Positions 1 through 7,355 are shown, counted from the stretch's first letter. The stretch is 64,000 nucleotides of DNA from Deltaproteobacteria bacterium (GCA_016177765.1 JACOUP010000008.1:767165-831164); one strand, 5' to 3'. Numbers and translations: made by a program. The notes: generated from the sequence alone by a model not told the origin.

Positions 1-1
1 C

Positions 2-214
2 GTCCATGCCCGCATCGAACATATCGACAGCCTCTCGGCCCACGCGGACTATCGCGAAATCCTCACCTGGCTTGCCAACTTTGAAAAACCGCCGCGGATG
101 ACCTATATTGTCCATGGCGAGAAAGAGGCGGCGGAGAGTCTTCAGCAGAAAATAAAAACCAAATTCGGTTGGAAAACGACTATCCCCAAATACGGTGAGT
201 CGTTTGATTTGTAA
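2..214 (+). CDS. C-terminal end of a beta-CASP metallo-beta-lactamase-fold RNase (partial)
   Basis: The window opens inside this gene; 70 residues and a TAA stop remain. The fragment contains the SLSAHADY motif (the histidine motif of the YSH1/CPSF-73-like beta-CASP family) and VHGE, matching the late conserved histidine motif of the same family. These proteins are zinc-dependent RNA endo- or exonucleases. The N-terminal HxHxDH zinc motif lies outside the window, so activity cannot be judged. A short GC stem with a T-rich tail follows the stop. Family assignment is fairly sure; the exact subfamily is not. Confidence 0.8.
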   Translation, partial: VHARIEHIDSLSAHADYREILTWLANFEKPPRMTYIVHGEKEAAESLQQKIKTKFGWKTTIPKYGESFDL

Positions 215-274
215 GTAACAGGGGCTCGCGTCGCCCCCTCCACCGGCCGAGCCGGATGGAGCCTCCCCCTCAAC

Positions 275-300
275 GGCCCTTTGGGCCTGTTTTATTTTAA
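275..300 (+). terminator. Rho-independent terminator after the beta-CASP gene
   Basis: The 5-bp stem GGCCC/GGGCC with a TTT loop (275-287) is followed by TGTTTTATTTTAA. It lies 60 bases after the first stop codon and overlaps the stop codon of the convergent transporter gene. The rest of 215-291 shows no gene. Confidence 0.55.
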
Positions 301-1209
301 TCGTTGTTCTATCGTTGCCCTTCTGTCTTCATACCCGGCCGGGTCGTAGTGGATCGTGACGTGGGAGTTTGGGATCCGGTTTTCGATGGCAAGCCGGAGC
401 GATTCTGTCAATTCATGGGCCTCTTCAAAACTCTTGGCCCGGTCGACATCGATATGGAATTCAATCAGCTTCCGTGATCCGGAGCGGCGGGAACGAAAAT
501 CGTGGTAGTCGGTAATGTGGGGTTGGTAGCCTCGAATAATGGTATTCACCTCTTCCCGGTAGTGGTACGGGAGCGCCTTGTCCATCAACTCATCCAAGGC
601 CTCTTTGGCCAGACGACCGGCTCCCCAAAGGATAGAAAGGGTGAGCCCGAGGCTCACTATCGGGTCAATGAGTGTCCATCCGGTCTGCTGGATCAGGACC
701 AGTGCGACAATAATGCCGGTGTTGGTAAAGATGTCGGTCGCGTAGTGAAGGGCGTCCGCCTTCAGGGTGAGAGATTCCGTTTTTGCCGCTGTCTTCCGGA
801 GGTATCGGACAAGGATCAGGCTCACCACGATCGAAAAAACCATCATCCCGATCCCGAGCGGGATCTGGCTTAATTGTTCATCATGAAGCATCCTTTGGGT
901 AGCGGCGTAGATCAGCGCCCCTGCCGAGGCAAAGATAAATAAGGATTGGAAGAGGCCAGCCAACCCTTCCGCCTTGCCATGCCCAAAGGGGTGGTCTTCA
1001 TCGGCCGGTTTGTCGGCGATCCGTATCGAGAGGTAGTTGACCAGTGAACTGAAGAGATCCAGGAGCGAATCGAGGGCCGAGGCGATCAGGGCGAGGGAAT
1101 GGCTGGCCACCCCAACGGCCAGCTTTAAAATAAAAAGGGCCACGGAGACCCCGACGGAAAAGAGGACCGCTTTTTTCTTTCTCCCTTCCGGTGTCAACGG
1201 ATGTTGCAC
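292..1209 (-). CDS. fieF: Cation diffusion facilitator family metal efflux transporter (FieF/YiiP-like)
   Basis: Inner-membrane divalent metal/proton antiporter that exports zinc or iron. Numbering from an upstream TTG at 1245, the DxxxD of TM2 (D59, D63) and HxxxD of TM5 (H167, D171) reproduce the tetrahedral metal site of E. coli YiiP. The loop DEDHPFGHGKAE is almost the YiiP sequence. Six membrane segments are followed by a cytoplasmic ferredoxin-like domain with HxxxH-type residues (HVTIHYDP). A GTG at 1209 has AGAGG seven bases upstream and is preferred; the TTG at 1245 would add 12 residues. It is divergent from yjbQ. Family is certain; the preferred metal is not. Confidence 0.9.
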   Translation of the reverse strand: MQHPLTPEGRKKKAVLFSVGVSVALFILKLAVGVASHSLALIASALDSLLDLFSSLVNYLSIRIADKPADEDHPFGHGKAEGLAGLFQSLFIFASAGALIYAATQRMLHDEQLSQIPLGIGMMVFSIVVSLILVRYLRKTAAKTESLTLKADALHYATDIFTNTGIIVALVLIQQTGWTLIDPIVSLGLTLSILWGAGRLAKEALDELMDKALPYHYREEVNTIIRGYQPHITDYHDFRSRRSGSRKLIEFHIDVDRAKSFEEAHELTESLRLAIENRIPNSHVTIHYDPAGYEDRRATIEQRLK

Positions 1210-1252
1210 AGGAAGACCTCTAGCCTGTTTTGGGCCGATTGGCAATCACCCC

Positions 1253-1281
1253 TTGACGCAACTTTTCAAAAGTCTTAAGTC
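1253..1281 (+). promoter_or_regulatory. Possible promoter of yjbQ with a very short leader
   Basis: TTGACG (1253-1258), a 17-base spacer and a weak -10-like TAAGTC (1276-1281) end 10 bases before the yjbQ ATG. No Shine-Dalgarno is present. The weak -10 keeps confidence low. Confidence 0.3.
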
Positions 1282-1291
1282 TTGTCCCGTC

Positions 1292-1702
1292 ATGCGTTGT
1301 CAAACGGAATACCTCTGGTTCCAGACCAAGAACAAAAAGGAACTGATCAATATTACGGAGGAGATCGGGCATTTCGTCAAAAAATCAGAGGTCCAGGAGG
1401 GGCTCTGTCTCGTCTCGGCGATGCATATTACCGCCGGGATCTGGGTCAATGATGAAGAGGGGGGGTTAAAGAAGGATTTAATGAAATGGCTCGAAGAACT
1501 GGCCCCCGCCGGGGACTACCTCCATCACCAAACCGGCGAGGATAACGCCGATGCCCACCTCAAAAGAACCCTGACCCATCACCAGGTCACCCTGCCGATC
1601 ACCAAGGGAAAACTGGACTTGGGCCCCTGGGAGCAGATCTTCTATGCCGAATTCGACGGCCAGCGCAAAAAACGGGTCGTCATGAAGGCGTTGGGTGAAT
1701 AA
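1292..1702 (+). CDS. yjbQ: YjbQ/UPF0047 family protein
   Basis: A 136-residue protein covering the whole UPF0047 family. Members have a compact beta fold with a conserved metal-binding histidine cluster, and E. coli YjbQ has weak thiamine-phosphate synthase activity. Visible family motifs are HITAGIWVND, the EDNADAHLKRTL histidine segment, ITKGKLDLGPWEQI and YAEFDGQRKKRV. The frame stays open 255 bases upstream, but that extension is antisense to the transporter gene and has no family similarity; the ATG at 1292 gives the normal length. No Shine-Dalgarno precedes it. The physiological role of the family is unsettled. Confidence 0.88.
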   Translation: MRCQTEYLWFQTKNKKELINITEEIGHFVKKSEVQEGLCLVSAMHITAGIWVNDEEGGLKKDLMKWLEELAPAGDYLHHQTGEDNADAHLKRTLTHHQVTLPITKGKLDLGPWEQIFYAEFDGQRKKRVVMKALGE

Positions 1703-1739
1703 CCAGCTGTAATCGTAGGAAATTTCTAGAAAAATTAAC

Positions 1740-1756
1740 AGCAACTTAAAGTTGCT
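1740..1756. repeat. 17-bp palindrome before the giant gene
   Basis: AGCAACT-TAA-AGTTGCT is a perfect inverted repeat with 7-bp arms. It sits 20 bases before the first ATG of the following large gene, where an operator or RNA hairpin could lie. Function unknown. Confidence 0.4.
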
Positions 1757-1775
1757 TCAAGCCGATATTCCAGGC

Positions 1776-4700
1776 ATGGCTGGTCCCGGTTCTATCGATC
1801 CTAAAGCCCCGACTGGTTCCCCTCCATCCGTTGAGGATGGCGATAACGATCCTTCGGGTTTTGTCGAACTCTCCCCCGATCCCCCCTCGCCGGGAGACCA
1901 TTTTTTGCCGGTGCCGGACGGGGTTGAGGTGACTCTTGAGGATGCTCCTCCTGTTATTCCCTCTGGGACCGGCGCCTTACTGGTGGGTCCCACGGGGGAA
2001 ATAATCCCCGCCGCGCCGGCCGTGGAGGAGGCGATTTTTGAAGATGGGGCCGGGATGCAAAGGGGATACTTCCGGTTTTCACCGCTGTCGTCCTCGGCGG
2101 GAGATATTGTCGTCTATCTGACAGGACCGGATTCTCATACCGATCTCTCCACACATATCTTGATTCAAACGCTTACCGGCGCCGGCTTTTCCACCTACAC
2201 CTATATCCCTCCCTTCTCCCTCGATATTGATTATCATACCGGGACACTCTCCCGCTTTCTGGATCGGGTGAGGGGCGAGAATCCGGGGAGAAGGATCCAC
2301 CTGGTGACCTGCAGTTCCAGTGCGGTGATTGCCAGGCGTTATTTGGAGGAGTCCCCGGCCGCTGTCTCTAGTTTTGTGGCGGTGGTCCCCGCGTTCGAGA
2401 TCACTCAGGAACATGCCGCCGCCTGGGAACGCCTGGGGAAACCGATTCCAGCCAATATCTATTCCTGGCCGGCAAGGCCGGTGGAGACCCCGGCGCTCTT
2501 TATCCTGGCAGGAGATGACCGGTCGGCCATCAATGACCGGTCACTGGCCGATTTGAGGGATCACTTTGGCGGGTATCGCCATCATGTCGTCTTTCCCGGT
2601 CGTCAGCATGAGATCTTCTTGACGGACACTGGGGAACGCCGACTGGCCGCGATGGAAGTGACCGCCGCCGTGGCCCGCTTCCTCCTCGAAAGACCGTATG
2701 AACCGGAGTTTCCGCTAACCCTTCATGATGGATCTGGGAGAAATGCCTGCTTTCGTCAAGCGATTACCCAGCGAACACAGTTTTGGGAAGGGGTGGCCCA
2801 GATCTTTCAGGAGGTGGCGAGTGGGGGAATCGACCTGGAGACGGCGGGCGCGATGTTTTATGAAGCCCACCCGGATCGGGCGCCTCTGGATCGTCTTCCC
2901 CATTATGATCCACAGGGATTTGGACGCCTCCTTCGTGAGATGATGCAACGGGTGGACCATACGCGATATTATTTGGCCAATACATCCGAGACGAGTCGGC
3001 TGGAGCCCTCGAGGCTTGTCGAGAGATTGGATGAGATAGAACACCTCCTCTTTGATCTGGCGAACGAGGCGGAGATCATTTTTTACGGGCTTTCTGTCTA
3101 TAACATCTCGGATGCCACGAATGGAGACAGAAATCGTTTTTTCAGAGTTCTTCACCATGTTGCGAACATACTCGTCAATCTCGTTTCAGAAAATCCGGAA
3201 CAGGTCAGGAATGGTTTTGAACAACTCCCGGCGGTTCTCGTGGAATTAAGGGGGGTGGTTGGGGACCTTGCCCTGGTGGGGGACCATGCCGCTGTGGCGG
3301 TGATGGGAGAGGGGCCGCTCTTTCCCGAAGGGTGGTCCACCCAAGGGGATTTACACGAGGAGGAAAAAAGAGTTCGCGCCCAGTTGGGAGAGCGGCGGGC
3401 GCTGTTCCGGCAGGTGGCGATGCGCCGTTTACAGAGATTCTACTGGGATCACCGAGAGGTTTGGCCGGAAGCGGTTCGAGCCAAAGCCGCCGCGATTGAC
3501 CGGGTGGTGAACCACTTTTTGGCCCTTCAAAGGAAGCAAGATGGTCTGGATGTCCGGGGGCTTGTCCAGCGGTATCTCACCGCCTATCCGGACGTGGCTG
3601 ATTATCTGCAGGTGACGCTCGATTATTACGGGGCGACCCTCAATGATTTGGAAACCCTCCCGATGCTTTTGCGGATCGTGATTGAGCGGTACAACACCGC
3701 GGCGACCGCCATCTATGGGGATATAACCACGATGGAACACACCCCGGAGGAGACCTGGCAGGGACTCCGGGTACAGGTCCGGGCGGCGGCGGCACTTCTC
3801 TCACTCCTGGACCAGATCCCGCCTCAAGAGGGACTTGGGAACCCGACGAGAGTTCGGCCAGATATCCTGGCGGTGGTTCGTGAAAGGCTGGAGGCGATCC
3901 GGGCCTTGATTGAAAGGAGGGTCTTGGATCAAAGGCCCGGCCCCGAGCCACAGACGGTCTATACCTGGGAAGAGGTGACAACGCTTTTGTCAAACCTTGA
4001 CCAGGCTTGGGGAGAGGTCGTTGCGGCGGCCCTTTTGATTGATCTTTCCCCTGAACTCATTGCCCGCTTTGAATCACTCCGGGCCCATTTGGGGTTGATG
4101 ATTGCCGCGAGAGGCCGTTACCGTTCTGTGAGTGGCACCATCCATGCGGTGATTTATCGTCTTTATACGAATCTTGCCGAGCTGATGCGGGGGGCCCACC
4201 AATTCCCCTCGGTGGCGGGGAGTTCCGGGGCTGTCGGTGAAGAACCGGTTGGTGAGCGGATGATGACTGAGATGGAACGGGACCTGGACCTTTTGGACAG
4301 GACGTTGGCCGAACCGGTTTCTGCCGCTCCTGCGGGAGATGCAGAAAGGACGCAACCATTACTGGGAGGAGCCGATAATGCCGCCACAGGAACAGATTTA
4401 AAAGGAGGAGATATGTCGGTCGGAACAGTTGCCGCAAGCCTTGTTGGAACTAGTGTCGTTGCGCAAACAGCCGGTAACCCGCCGGCGGGGGATGGCCCTG
4501 TGTCAGAATTTCCGGAAAGCCGCGAACCGGCGGCACCGGCCGGGGATGCCTACCTACAACCTTACGTCCCTCCTTCTTTTGGAGGTCCTGAACGTCCTGA
4601 GGATTATGAAGGAGGGGGAGAGATCGGTGAGCGGGGGTTTGAGCCGACCCCATTTTTTGGTGCCTCCGTTGTTGCCGCTGTGAGACGGCTGGTGGCTAGA

Positions 4701-6002
4701 GGGGGAGGGGATTCTTCCGCCCTGGTAACCAAGGTCTTGAGAGAGATCGAAGAACTGGCCCAGCGGGTAGAGTTGCCGAGGACAGACGATTCTAACGTGG
4801 CCTATGCCACCAGGGAATTCGAATTAAGCCGCGCCTTCTTAACGGATCTTCTTCAAGAAGCGCAGACCAATCCTGATACAGCCTTGGCGAGCCTCGTCCT
4901 TTCTGTCGCCTATTCGGTGGATCGTCAGAGGGATACCGTTGCTCTGCTCCGAGGAGAGGCAAGGACAACACCCTCTTTGTTGGTGACGCGTATGGATCAA
5001 AGACCGGTTGTGGAGACAAGGTCTTATGCTCGTTTATCGGATAATATTTTTTGGGATCGACGTCGCCTCAGTTATCTGGAAGGACGGTTAGCGGGAGGAG
5101 TTCCTGTCGAAGAACAGCGGTTTTTTGAAAACCAGAGGGATAAAGCAGGCTGGGATCTCGTCTCTGATCTTCGTGTCCTTATCAGAGAACACCGGGAGAA
5201 ACTGCTCGTCTCTGTTGAGGGAAGGGGCGCCTTGGATGGCCACCTCCGAGAATTTATTGCCGCTTTGGATCGTCACGTGGCGGTGCTCCGAAGGGTTCGT
5301 CCGCTCCTCGAAAAGGGGGATAGAGATCTCTTCAGAGGTTTCCCGAGTGGTCTTGCCGGTCTGGATCAGGAGTTGGCAGACTGCGCATTTGATCTTGAGA
5401 GGGCGAGGGGTTTGCTCGCCATTCTTCAGGATCCACCCTATGGCCCTGGTTCCCCTTCCACCCCGACTGCGGCAGGGGGTTCAGCGGCACCGGTGGCCCC
5501 TGCCTCGCCTGCGAGTCAAGGCGGGCCAGCAACTCCGGCCGCTTCGGCTAGTTCTATCGGTCCCGATGAATCGAATGTGAGCTATGATGTTGCCGCTTGG
5601 GCCACGCTCTGGGATGGGCTGGCTGCTGAGTCACCAGAGGTTCGTCAACGACTCAGGGTATTGACTCTTGGAGGTCCGGCGACAAGGGGTGAACTCTTGG
5701 CCGCCTATGGTGTTTCTGCCGATAAATTTGCCGCTGTTCGCGGTGGCTTGGCAATGGTAGATAACGGTTCTCTCGAGGTTGGCCTTCTCGCTCGTGACCT
5801 GGCGGCGGTGTTGGTGGCGAGCGGGTCTGACGCTGCGATGACACCGGCGGTTTTTGAACGGGCCGTTGTGAGGGGAATGAGACTCCTTGGTCCAGTCCCT
5901 GCCTCAGGGATTCCTGGCGAAGCGGGAGGTCGAGAGGGTCGTGAGCGGTTTGGTGAAAGAGGGGCTCGAGAACCACTCCCTGTCCGGGCGATTGTCCCCT
6001 AG
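1776..6002 (+). CDS. Very large unrecognised protein with an N-terminal alpha/beta-hydrolase-like domain
   Basis: About 1,408 residues; no family is recognised for most of it. Residues ~110-310 resemble an alpha/beta hydrolase: a nucleophile elbow LVTCSSSA (non-canonical, usually GxSxG), an acid in LAGDD and a histidine in GRQHEIFL, in the right order. The long middle is predicted helical and rich in Arg, Glu and Leu. Around residues 850-960 is a Pro/Gly/Ala-rich linker, followed by another helical region and a second low-complexity linker. No signal peptide or membrane segment is evident. The ATG at 1776 was chosen; a TTG at 1752 is possible and neither has a clear ribosome site. An internal ATG at 4413 has a strong ribosome site and may give a separate 529-residue product. 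Function unknown. Confidence 0.65.
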   Translation: MAGPGSIDPKAPTGSPPSVEDGDNDPSGFVELSPDPPSPGDHFLPVPDGVEVTLEDAPPVIPSGTGALLVGPTGEIIPAAPAVEEAIFEDGAGMQRGYFRFSPLSSSAGDIVVYLTGPDSHTDLSTHILIQTLTGAGFSTYTYIPPFSLDIDYHTGTLSRFLDRVRGENPGRRIHLVTCSSSAVIARRYLEESPAAVSSFVAVVPAFEITQEHAAAWERLGKPIPANIYSWPARPVETPALFILAGDDRSAINDRSLADLRDHFGGYRHHVVFPGRQHEIFLTDTGERRLAAMEVTAAVARFLLERPYEPEFPLTLHDGSGRNACFRQAITQRTQFWEGVAQIFQEVASGGIDLETAGAMFYEAHPDRAPLDRLPHYDPQGFGRLLREMMQRVDHTRYYLANTSETSRLEPSRLVERLDEIEHLLFDLANEAEIIFYGLSVYNISDATNGDRNRFFRVLHHVANILVNLVSENPEQVRNGFEQLPAVLVELRGVVGDLALVGDHAAVAVMGEGPLFPEGWSTQGDLHEEEKRVRAQLGERRALFRQVAMRRLQRFYWDHREVWPEAVRAKAAAIDRVVNHFLALQRKQDGLDVRGLVQRYLTAYPDVADYLQVTLDYYGATLNDLETLPMLLRIVIERYNTAATAIYGDITTMEHTPEETWQGLRVQVRAAAALLSLLDQIPPQEGLGNPTRVRPDILAVVRERLEAIRALIERRVLDQRPGPEPQTVYTWEEVTTLLSNLDQAWGEVVAAALLIDLSPELIARFESLRAHLGLMIAARGRYRSVSGTIHAVIYRLYTNLAELMRGAHQFPSVAGSSGAVGEEPVGERMMTEMERDLDLLDRTLAEPVSAAPAGDAERTQPLLGGADNAATGTDLKGGDMSVGTVAASLVGTSVVAQTAGNPPAGDGPVSEFPESREPAAPAGDAYLQPYVPPSFGGPERPEDYEGGGEIGERGFEPTPFFGASVVAAVRRLVARGGGDSSALVTKVLREIEELAQRVELPRTDDSNVAYATREFELSRAFLTDLLQEAQTNPDTALASLVLSVAYSVDRQRDTVALLRGEARTTPSLLVTRMDQRPVVETRSYARLSDNIFWDRRRLSYLEGRLAGGVPVEEQRFFENQRDKAGWDLVSDLRVLIREHREKLLVSVEGRGALDGHLREFIAALDRHVAVLRRVRPLLEKGDRDLFRGFPSGLAGLDQELADCAFDLERARGLLAILQDPPYGPGSPSTPTAAGGSAAPVAPASPASQGGPATPAASASSIGPDESNVSYDVAAWATLWDGLAAESPEVRQRLRVLTLGGPATRGELLAAYGVSADKFAAVRGGLAMVDNGSLEVGLLARDLAAVLVASGSDAAMTPAVFERAVVRGMRLLGPVPASGIPGEAGGREGRERFGERGAREPLPVRAIVP
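4404..4415 (+). promoter_or_regulatory. Strong internal ribosome-binding site and in-frame ATG inside the giant gene
   Basis: GGAGGAGAT directly precedes an in-frame ATG at 4413. This is a better Shine-Dalgarno than at either possible start of the whole gene, and it lies at the junction of the helical region and the low-complexity linker. It could yield a shorter product of 529 residues. Confidence 0.4.
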
Positions 6003-6406
6003 AGAGGGGACCCCAGAGAACCTTTCTGAATCTTTAGATCAGTATGCCTCGCAATATGGTTAAAATCTGAGTCATGATGAAACAGGGGCATCTTTGTCCT
6101 CATTGATAACTGCGCAATGAGACTGTCCACTGTTTTAGCTTCAACCCCTTTTTTTCTGAGATACCCTCTGAGCAATGCTGCTTCGAAGAAATCCTCTTTT
6201 TCTAGAGAGAGAAAAGGCAGGACAGAGAAGTGTTCTTTTAATACTTTGTATTCAGTGTTCCTCTCAGCACCTGAAAGGACCTCAGTAATAACTGGCCCAC
6301 AGGTTACCACTTGGTCTGCCTGAAGGAGTTCACTGATAATCTCGGCCGTGATAAGATCGGATTGATTAAGAAAATGAATCCATGAGGATGAATCAATCAG
6401 AATCAC
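5999..6406 (-). CDS. vapC: VapC-type PIN-domain toxin
   Basis: A PIN-domain ribonuclease of about 135 residues, the toxin of a type II VapBC module. The four acidic positions of the metal site are visible: the first Asp in LIDSSSW, Glu in VITEVL, Asp in TVDSLIAQ, and Asp in HHDSDF. Substrate RNA cannot be inferred. A GTG start at 6406 has AAAGGA six bases upstream and overlaps the vapB end by 14 bases; a TTG at 6421 is less likely. Tight overlap with vapB indicates translational coupling. The 3' end overlaps the end of the convergent giant gene by 4 bases. Confidence 0.88.
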   Translation of the reverse strand: MILIDSSSWIHFLNQSDLITAEIISELLQADQVVTCGPVITEVLSGAERNTEYKVLKEHFSVLPFLSLEKEDFFEAALLRGYLRKKGVEAKTVDSLIAQLSMRTKMPLFHHDSDFNHIARHTDLKIQKGSLGSPL

Positions 6407-6611
6407 GCCGCATCCTTTCAAGTTCCTTGAGTGTGAGAGTAAAATGAACCTTTCCCCCTAAACGGGCAAAGCTTTCAAGTTTCTTCTGCCTCAAAACGGT
6501 TTCAAGAGAAAGGACCACCGCCTCGGTATCCGTCTTGGCCTTGAGGATCTTTTTGACCTGGTTCAACTTGTCCTGCGGCAAGATAAATTGTTTTCGTCTC
6601 ATTTTAGCCAT
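6393..6611 (-). CDS. vapB: VapB-type antitoxin
   Basis: A 72-residue protein preceding the PIN toxin in the same operon. The N-terminal KQFILPQDKLNQVKKILKA and TDTEAVVLSLE segments fit a short DNA-binding antitoxin (ribbon-helix-helix-like); the C-terminal half would wrap the toxin. The start codon lies at the edge of a 28-bp palindrome that also holds the promoter, which suggests autorepression by the complex. No Shine-Dalgarno is present, so the mRNA may be leaderless. Role is assigned from position, size and partner. Confidence 0.82.
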   Translation of the reverse strand: MAKMRRKQFILPQDKLNQVKKILKAKTDTEAVVLSLETVLRQKKLESFARLGGKVHFTLTLKELERMRRDSD

Positions 6612-6646
6612 GTGTATATATTATAGTTTATATACACATCCGTCAA
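6611..6646 (-). promoter_or_regulatory. vapBC promoter within a palindromic operator
   Basis: TGTGTATATA (6611-6620) and TATATACACA (6629-6638) form a perfect inverted repeat with an 8-bp spacer. On the minus strand TTGACG (6646-6641) is the -35, and TATAAT or the overlapping TAATAT inside the palindrome is the -10. The -10 ends 6-8 bases before the vapB ATG, placing the expected transcript start at or next to the start codon. Confidence 0.7.
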
Positions 6647-6665
6647 TAGTTAACTTTGGGGAGGA

Positions 6666-6696
6666 GATCAGCCGGGGCCTAGAGCCCCGGCTGATC
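6666..6696 (-). terminator. Strong GC hairpin downstream of the small-gene operon
   Basis: GATCAGCCGGGGC and GCCCCGGCTGATC form a 13-bp perfect stem with a 5-base loop. It lies between the vapBC promoter and the end of the small minus-strand genes. The T-rich stretch is on the plus-strand side (GTTTTCCCC), so as a minus-strand terminator it lacks a U tract. Confidence 0.45.
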
Positions 6697-6726
6697 GTTT
6701 TCCCCTTGAGCGAACTACCCTCAACT

Positions 6727-6876
6727 TCACTCCCCCTTGGCGGGGTTGGTGACCTTGAGATGATGTTTCGGTTTGGCTTCCTTCACCTTCTTTTTCCTCT
6801 TGGCCATGGCAGGGCCTGTTCCTGCCAAGAGGGAAGCCAGAACCGCGAAGATCGTCAGTTTCTGATAGAGCTTCAT
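6727..6876 (-). CDS. Small secreted basic protein (49 residues)
   Basis: A tiny gene with an optimal ribosome site (AGGAGGAG) before its ATG. Residues 1-25 are a standard Sec signal peptide: MKLYQKL, a hydrophobic core and a cleavage site ending AMA. The mature part is 24 residues, very rich in Lys with two His (KRKKKVKEAKPKHH). It begins two bases after the upstream small gene and shares its sigma-54 promoter. Function unknown; a periplasmic basic peptide that binds acidic polymers or metal is only speculation. Confidence 0.6.
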   Translation of the reverse strand: MKLYQKLTIFAVLASLLAGTGPAMAKRKKKVKEAKPKHHLKVTNPAKGE

Positions 6877-6877
6877 C

Positions 6878-7072
6878 TTAGTCTCCTCCTTTCTTTGTTT
6901 TATTTTGCCGGTCACGGATATGGATCCGGCCATTGACCGGGATCGCATCCAGCACGACATTGATCGAGTTGTCCTTGTTGACAAACCCGATCCCGATCCG
7001 GGTCCAGAGGTTTTTCTCCTCGCTACCCCGCTCGGTAATCGTGTAGACATCTTTGAGATTTGTCTCTTCCAT
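6878..7072 (-). CDS. Small conserved-looking hypothetical protein (64 residues)
   Basis: An intracellular protein with the segments TITERGSEEKNLW, RIGIGFVNKDNSINVVLDA and VNGRIHIRD. It reads as a compact beta-strand fold without signal peptide or membrane segment. I recall similar short hypothetical proteins in deltaproteobacteria but cannot name a family. AAAGGAGGTTTCT gives an excellent ribosome site. It is first in a two-gene operon behind a sigma-54 promoter, so expression is probably conditional and needs an enhancer-binding activator, none of which is encoded nearby. Confidence 0.65.
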   Translation of the reverse strand: MEETNLKDVYTITERGSEEKNLWTRIGIGFVNKDNSINVVLDAIPVNGRIHIRDRQNKTKKGGD

Positions 7073-7100
7073 AGAAACCTCCTTTGTAAAAGGTTGCTAA

Positions 7101-7115
7101 GCAAGAGGCGTGCCA
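7101..7115 (-). promoter_or_regulatory. Sigma-54 (RpoN) promoter
   Basis: On the minus strand TGGCACG-CCTC-TTGC matches the -24/-12 consensus (TGGCACG-N4-TTGCW), with the invariant GG and GC separated by exactly 10 bases. Transcription would start near 7089, about 17 bases before the 64-residue gene and just ahead of its Shine-Dalgarno. Confidence 0.8.
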
Positions 7116-7120
7116 AATGG

Positions 7121-7285
7121 AAAAAACCAGGGAGGGGAGGGGTCTTGAGAAGTGGCTCTCGCAGACCCTCATCACCGTGCAGCCTTAGAATCATGAGGGT
7201 CGAGAGCGCAGGCGGACTTTTTGCGGCTGTGGGGCAAAAAGGACCGCCGGCAGTTCGAGAGACTTCTCCCCTCCCTGGTTTTTTT
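7121..7285. ncRNA. 165-nt structured element, candidate non-coding RNA
   Basis: A 17-bp perfect outer stem (7121-7137 with 7268-7284) continues through AGAAGT (7148-7153) with ACTTCT (7262-7267) and CTCTCG (7156-7161) with CGAGAG (7256-7261). It encloses two hairpins: GACCCTCAT/ATGAGGGTC (7164-7201) and GGCGG..CTTTTTGC/GCAAAAAG..CCGCC (7211-7248). Both ends carry A6/T6 tracts, so either strand could end in a terminator-like stem plus U tract. CTCTCG can instead pair with CGAGAG at 7201-7206, giving an alternative fold. Size recalls 6S RNA, but the fold is a three-way junction and I cannot assign a family. It lies between the prenyl synthase end and the sigma-54 promoter. Confidence 0.45.
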
Positions 7286-7304
7286 AGGGGGAACAGTTCG
7301 ATTT

Positions 7305-7321
7305 TCGAACCGTCGGTTCGA
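7305..7321. repeat. Short inverted repeat
   Basis: TCGAACC-GTC-GGTTCGA, 7-bp arms, lies between the structured element and the tandem repeat at the end of the prenyl synthase gene. No function assigned. Confidence 0.4.
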
Positions 7322-7325
7322 TTTT

Positions 7326-7355
7326 GCTACCGGCTCCGGTGCTACCGGTTCCGGT
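7326..7355. repeat. Two 15-bp tandem units across a stop codon
   Basis: GCTACCGGCTCCGGT and GCTACCGGTTCCGGT differ at one base, and each is internally near-palindromic (ACCGG..CCGGT). The TAG stop of the prenyl synthase (7344-7342) lies in the second unit, so the last residues of the protein come from the repeat. Confidence 0.6.

Noticed and set aside
1037-1291. Upstream extension of yjbQ
   Set aside because: The extra 85 residues are antisense to the CDF transporter and the family starts at the ATG at 1292.
6727-7194. Single 155-residue protein reading through the small-gene region
   Set aside because: Its first 106 residues overlap the better-supported 64-residue gene and sigma-54 promoter; the real start is the ATG at 6876 with AGGAGGAG upstream.
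7121-7285. Firm assignment as 6S RNA
   Set aside because: Length and stems are suggestive, but the fold is a three-way junction instead of a rod with a central bubble, and strand is unclear.
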